DNA of 38,623 bases, taken from NCBI GenBank assembly GCA_024642725.1, contig JAHEAO010000030.1, positions 1 to 38,623 of the forward strand, read 5' to 3'. How positions within the stretch are numbered: the first letter of the stretch is position 1; each line of letters begins with the position of its first letter. This DNA is from Paracoccaceae bacterium (GTDB taxonomy: Bacteria > Pseudomonadota > Alphaproteobacteria > Rhodobacterales > Rhodobacteraceae). This document shows, one piece after another, positions 38,412 through 38,623 of this stretch. The position numbers and the translations under genes were made by a program. The notes beneath the pieces are model-generated. The model did no database searches. It saw only the letters and a list, made by a program, of their open reading frames with translations, and was not told where the DNA came from.

Positions 38412-38623
38412 ATGAGTATTTCGCTTTCCCATGAGATTTCGACCGTTTCCGCACGCCGCGCCGCAGCGTCTGGCCCCTATCGCCTTTGGGGGAAGCGGGT
38501 CTTGGATTTTTTCGCGGCTTTGGCCCTGTTGCCGATTGCAGTGCCGATCATTGCCGTTGTCTGGTTTCTGACGACGCGGGACGGCGGGCACGGGTTCTAT
38601 GCGCAGCACCGGGTGGGGCGCGA
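38412..38623 (+). CDS. Initiating sugar-phosphate transferase, 5' end (Bac_transf/ExoY family)
   Basis: 70 codons to the window edge. After an N-terminal stretch of about 23 residues comes YRLWGKRVLDFFAALALLPIAVPIIAVVWFL, the membrane helix that starts the bacterial sugar transferase domain, then GFYAQHRVGR, the conserved segment that in this family precedes the catalytic core. It would attach the first sugar-phosphate to undecaprenyl phosphate and start repeat-unit synthesis. Incomplete at the right edge. The gene is divergent from the ClpP-like gene. Confidence 0.9.
   Translation, partial: MSISLSHEISTVSARRAAASGPYRLWGKRVLDFFAALALLPIAVPIIAVVWFLTTRDGGHGFYAQHRVGR

Overview
The window looks like a chromosomal segment of a Rhodobacteraceae (Roseobacter-type) alphaproteobacterium. 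The DNA is G+C rich with strongly G/C-biased third codon positions. The F1 ATP synthase genes stand alone as atpHAGDC without F0 genes. Several families typical of this group occur (DUF2585, DUF2161, the double-domain aldehyde dehydrogenase, the TIGR01459 HAD hydrolase), and TTAA-N7-TTAA sites resembling the alphaproteobacterial CtrA box are present. No rRNA, tRNA, CRISPR array or insertion sequence was recognised.

Left part (1-13.2 kb), mostly housekeeping: the tail of an OmpA-type protein, a conserved hypothetical, clpA, gloB divergent from a SAM methyltransferase, the F1 operon atpHAGDC with a terminator, a small H-type lectin protein, prs, and a DsbA-like isomerase coupled to an alpha/beta hydrolase. 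From 18.2 down to 13.2 kb a minus-strand block carries ppaC, a HAD phosphatase, a MaoC dehydratase, ribF, a YcgN-type cysteine-cluster protein and a threonine aldolase. Several adjacent stop and start codons overlap by one base.

Middle part (18.2-29.2 kb): a DUF2161 nuclease-like gene runs into the remnant of a DMT permease whose middle has been deleted. Next to it, opposite groESL, is an unrecognised minus-strand transcription unit. It has a plausible promoter, a perfect palindrome at the expected transcript start, a strong ribosome binding site, an 11-codon ORF, an 18-codon ORF, a 136-codon ORF and a hairpin just after the last stop. groESL has a clear CIRCE element and a strong leader hairpin. 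Then come a PACE efflux protein, an EamA permease, DUF2585, and a small deoxyribose-type unit (AraC regulator, deoC, aldehyde dehydrogenase), followed by rpe.

Right part (29.2 kb to the end): an extracellular or surface polysaccharide cluster. It holds a Wzx-type flippase, two O-antigen-ligase/polymerase-like membrane proteins, a DUF1972 glycosyltransferase, a Wzc-type tyrosine autokinase, two secreted or anchored proteins of unknown function, a ClpP-fold exported protein and the start of an initiating sugar-phosphate transferase. Three intergenic regions of this cluster each contain an exact TTAA-N7-TTAA motif, suggesting that it belongs to a CtrA regulon and may make a cell-cycle or lifestyle-controlled polysaccharide such as a polar adhesin. 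That last step is inference. The most interesting leads are this CtrA-box set and the short-peptide unit opposite groESL.
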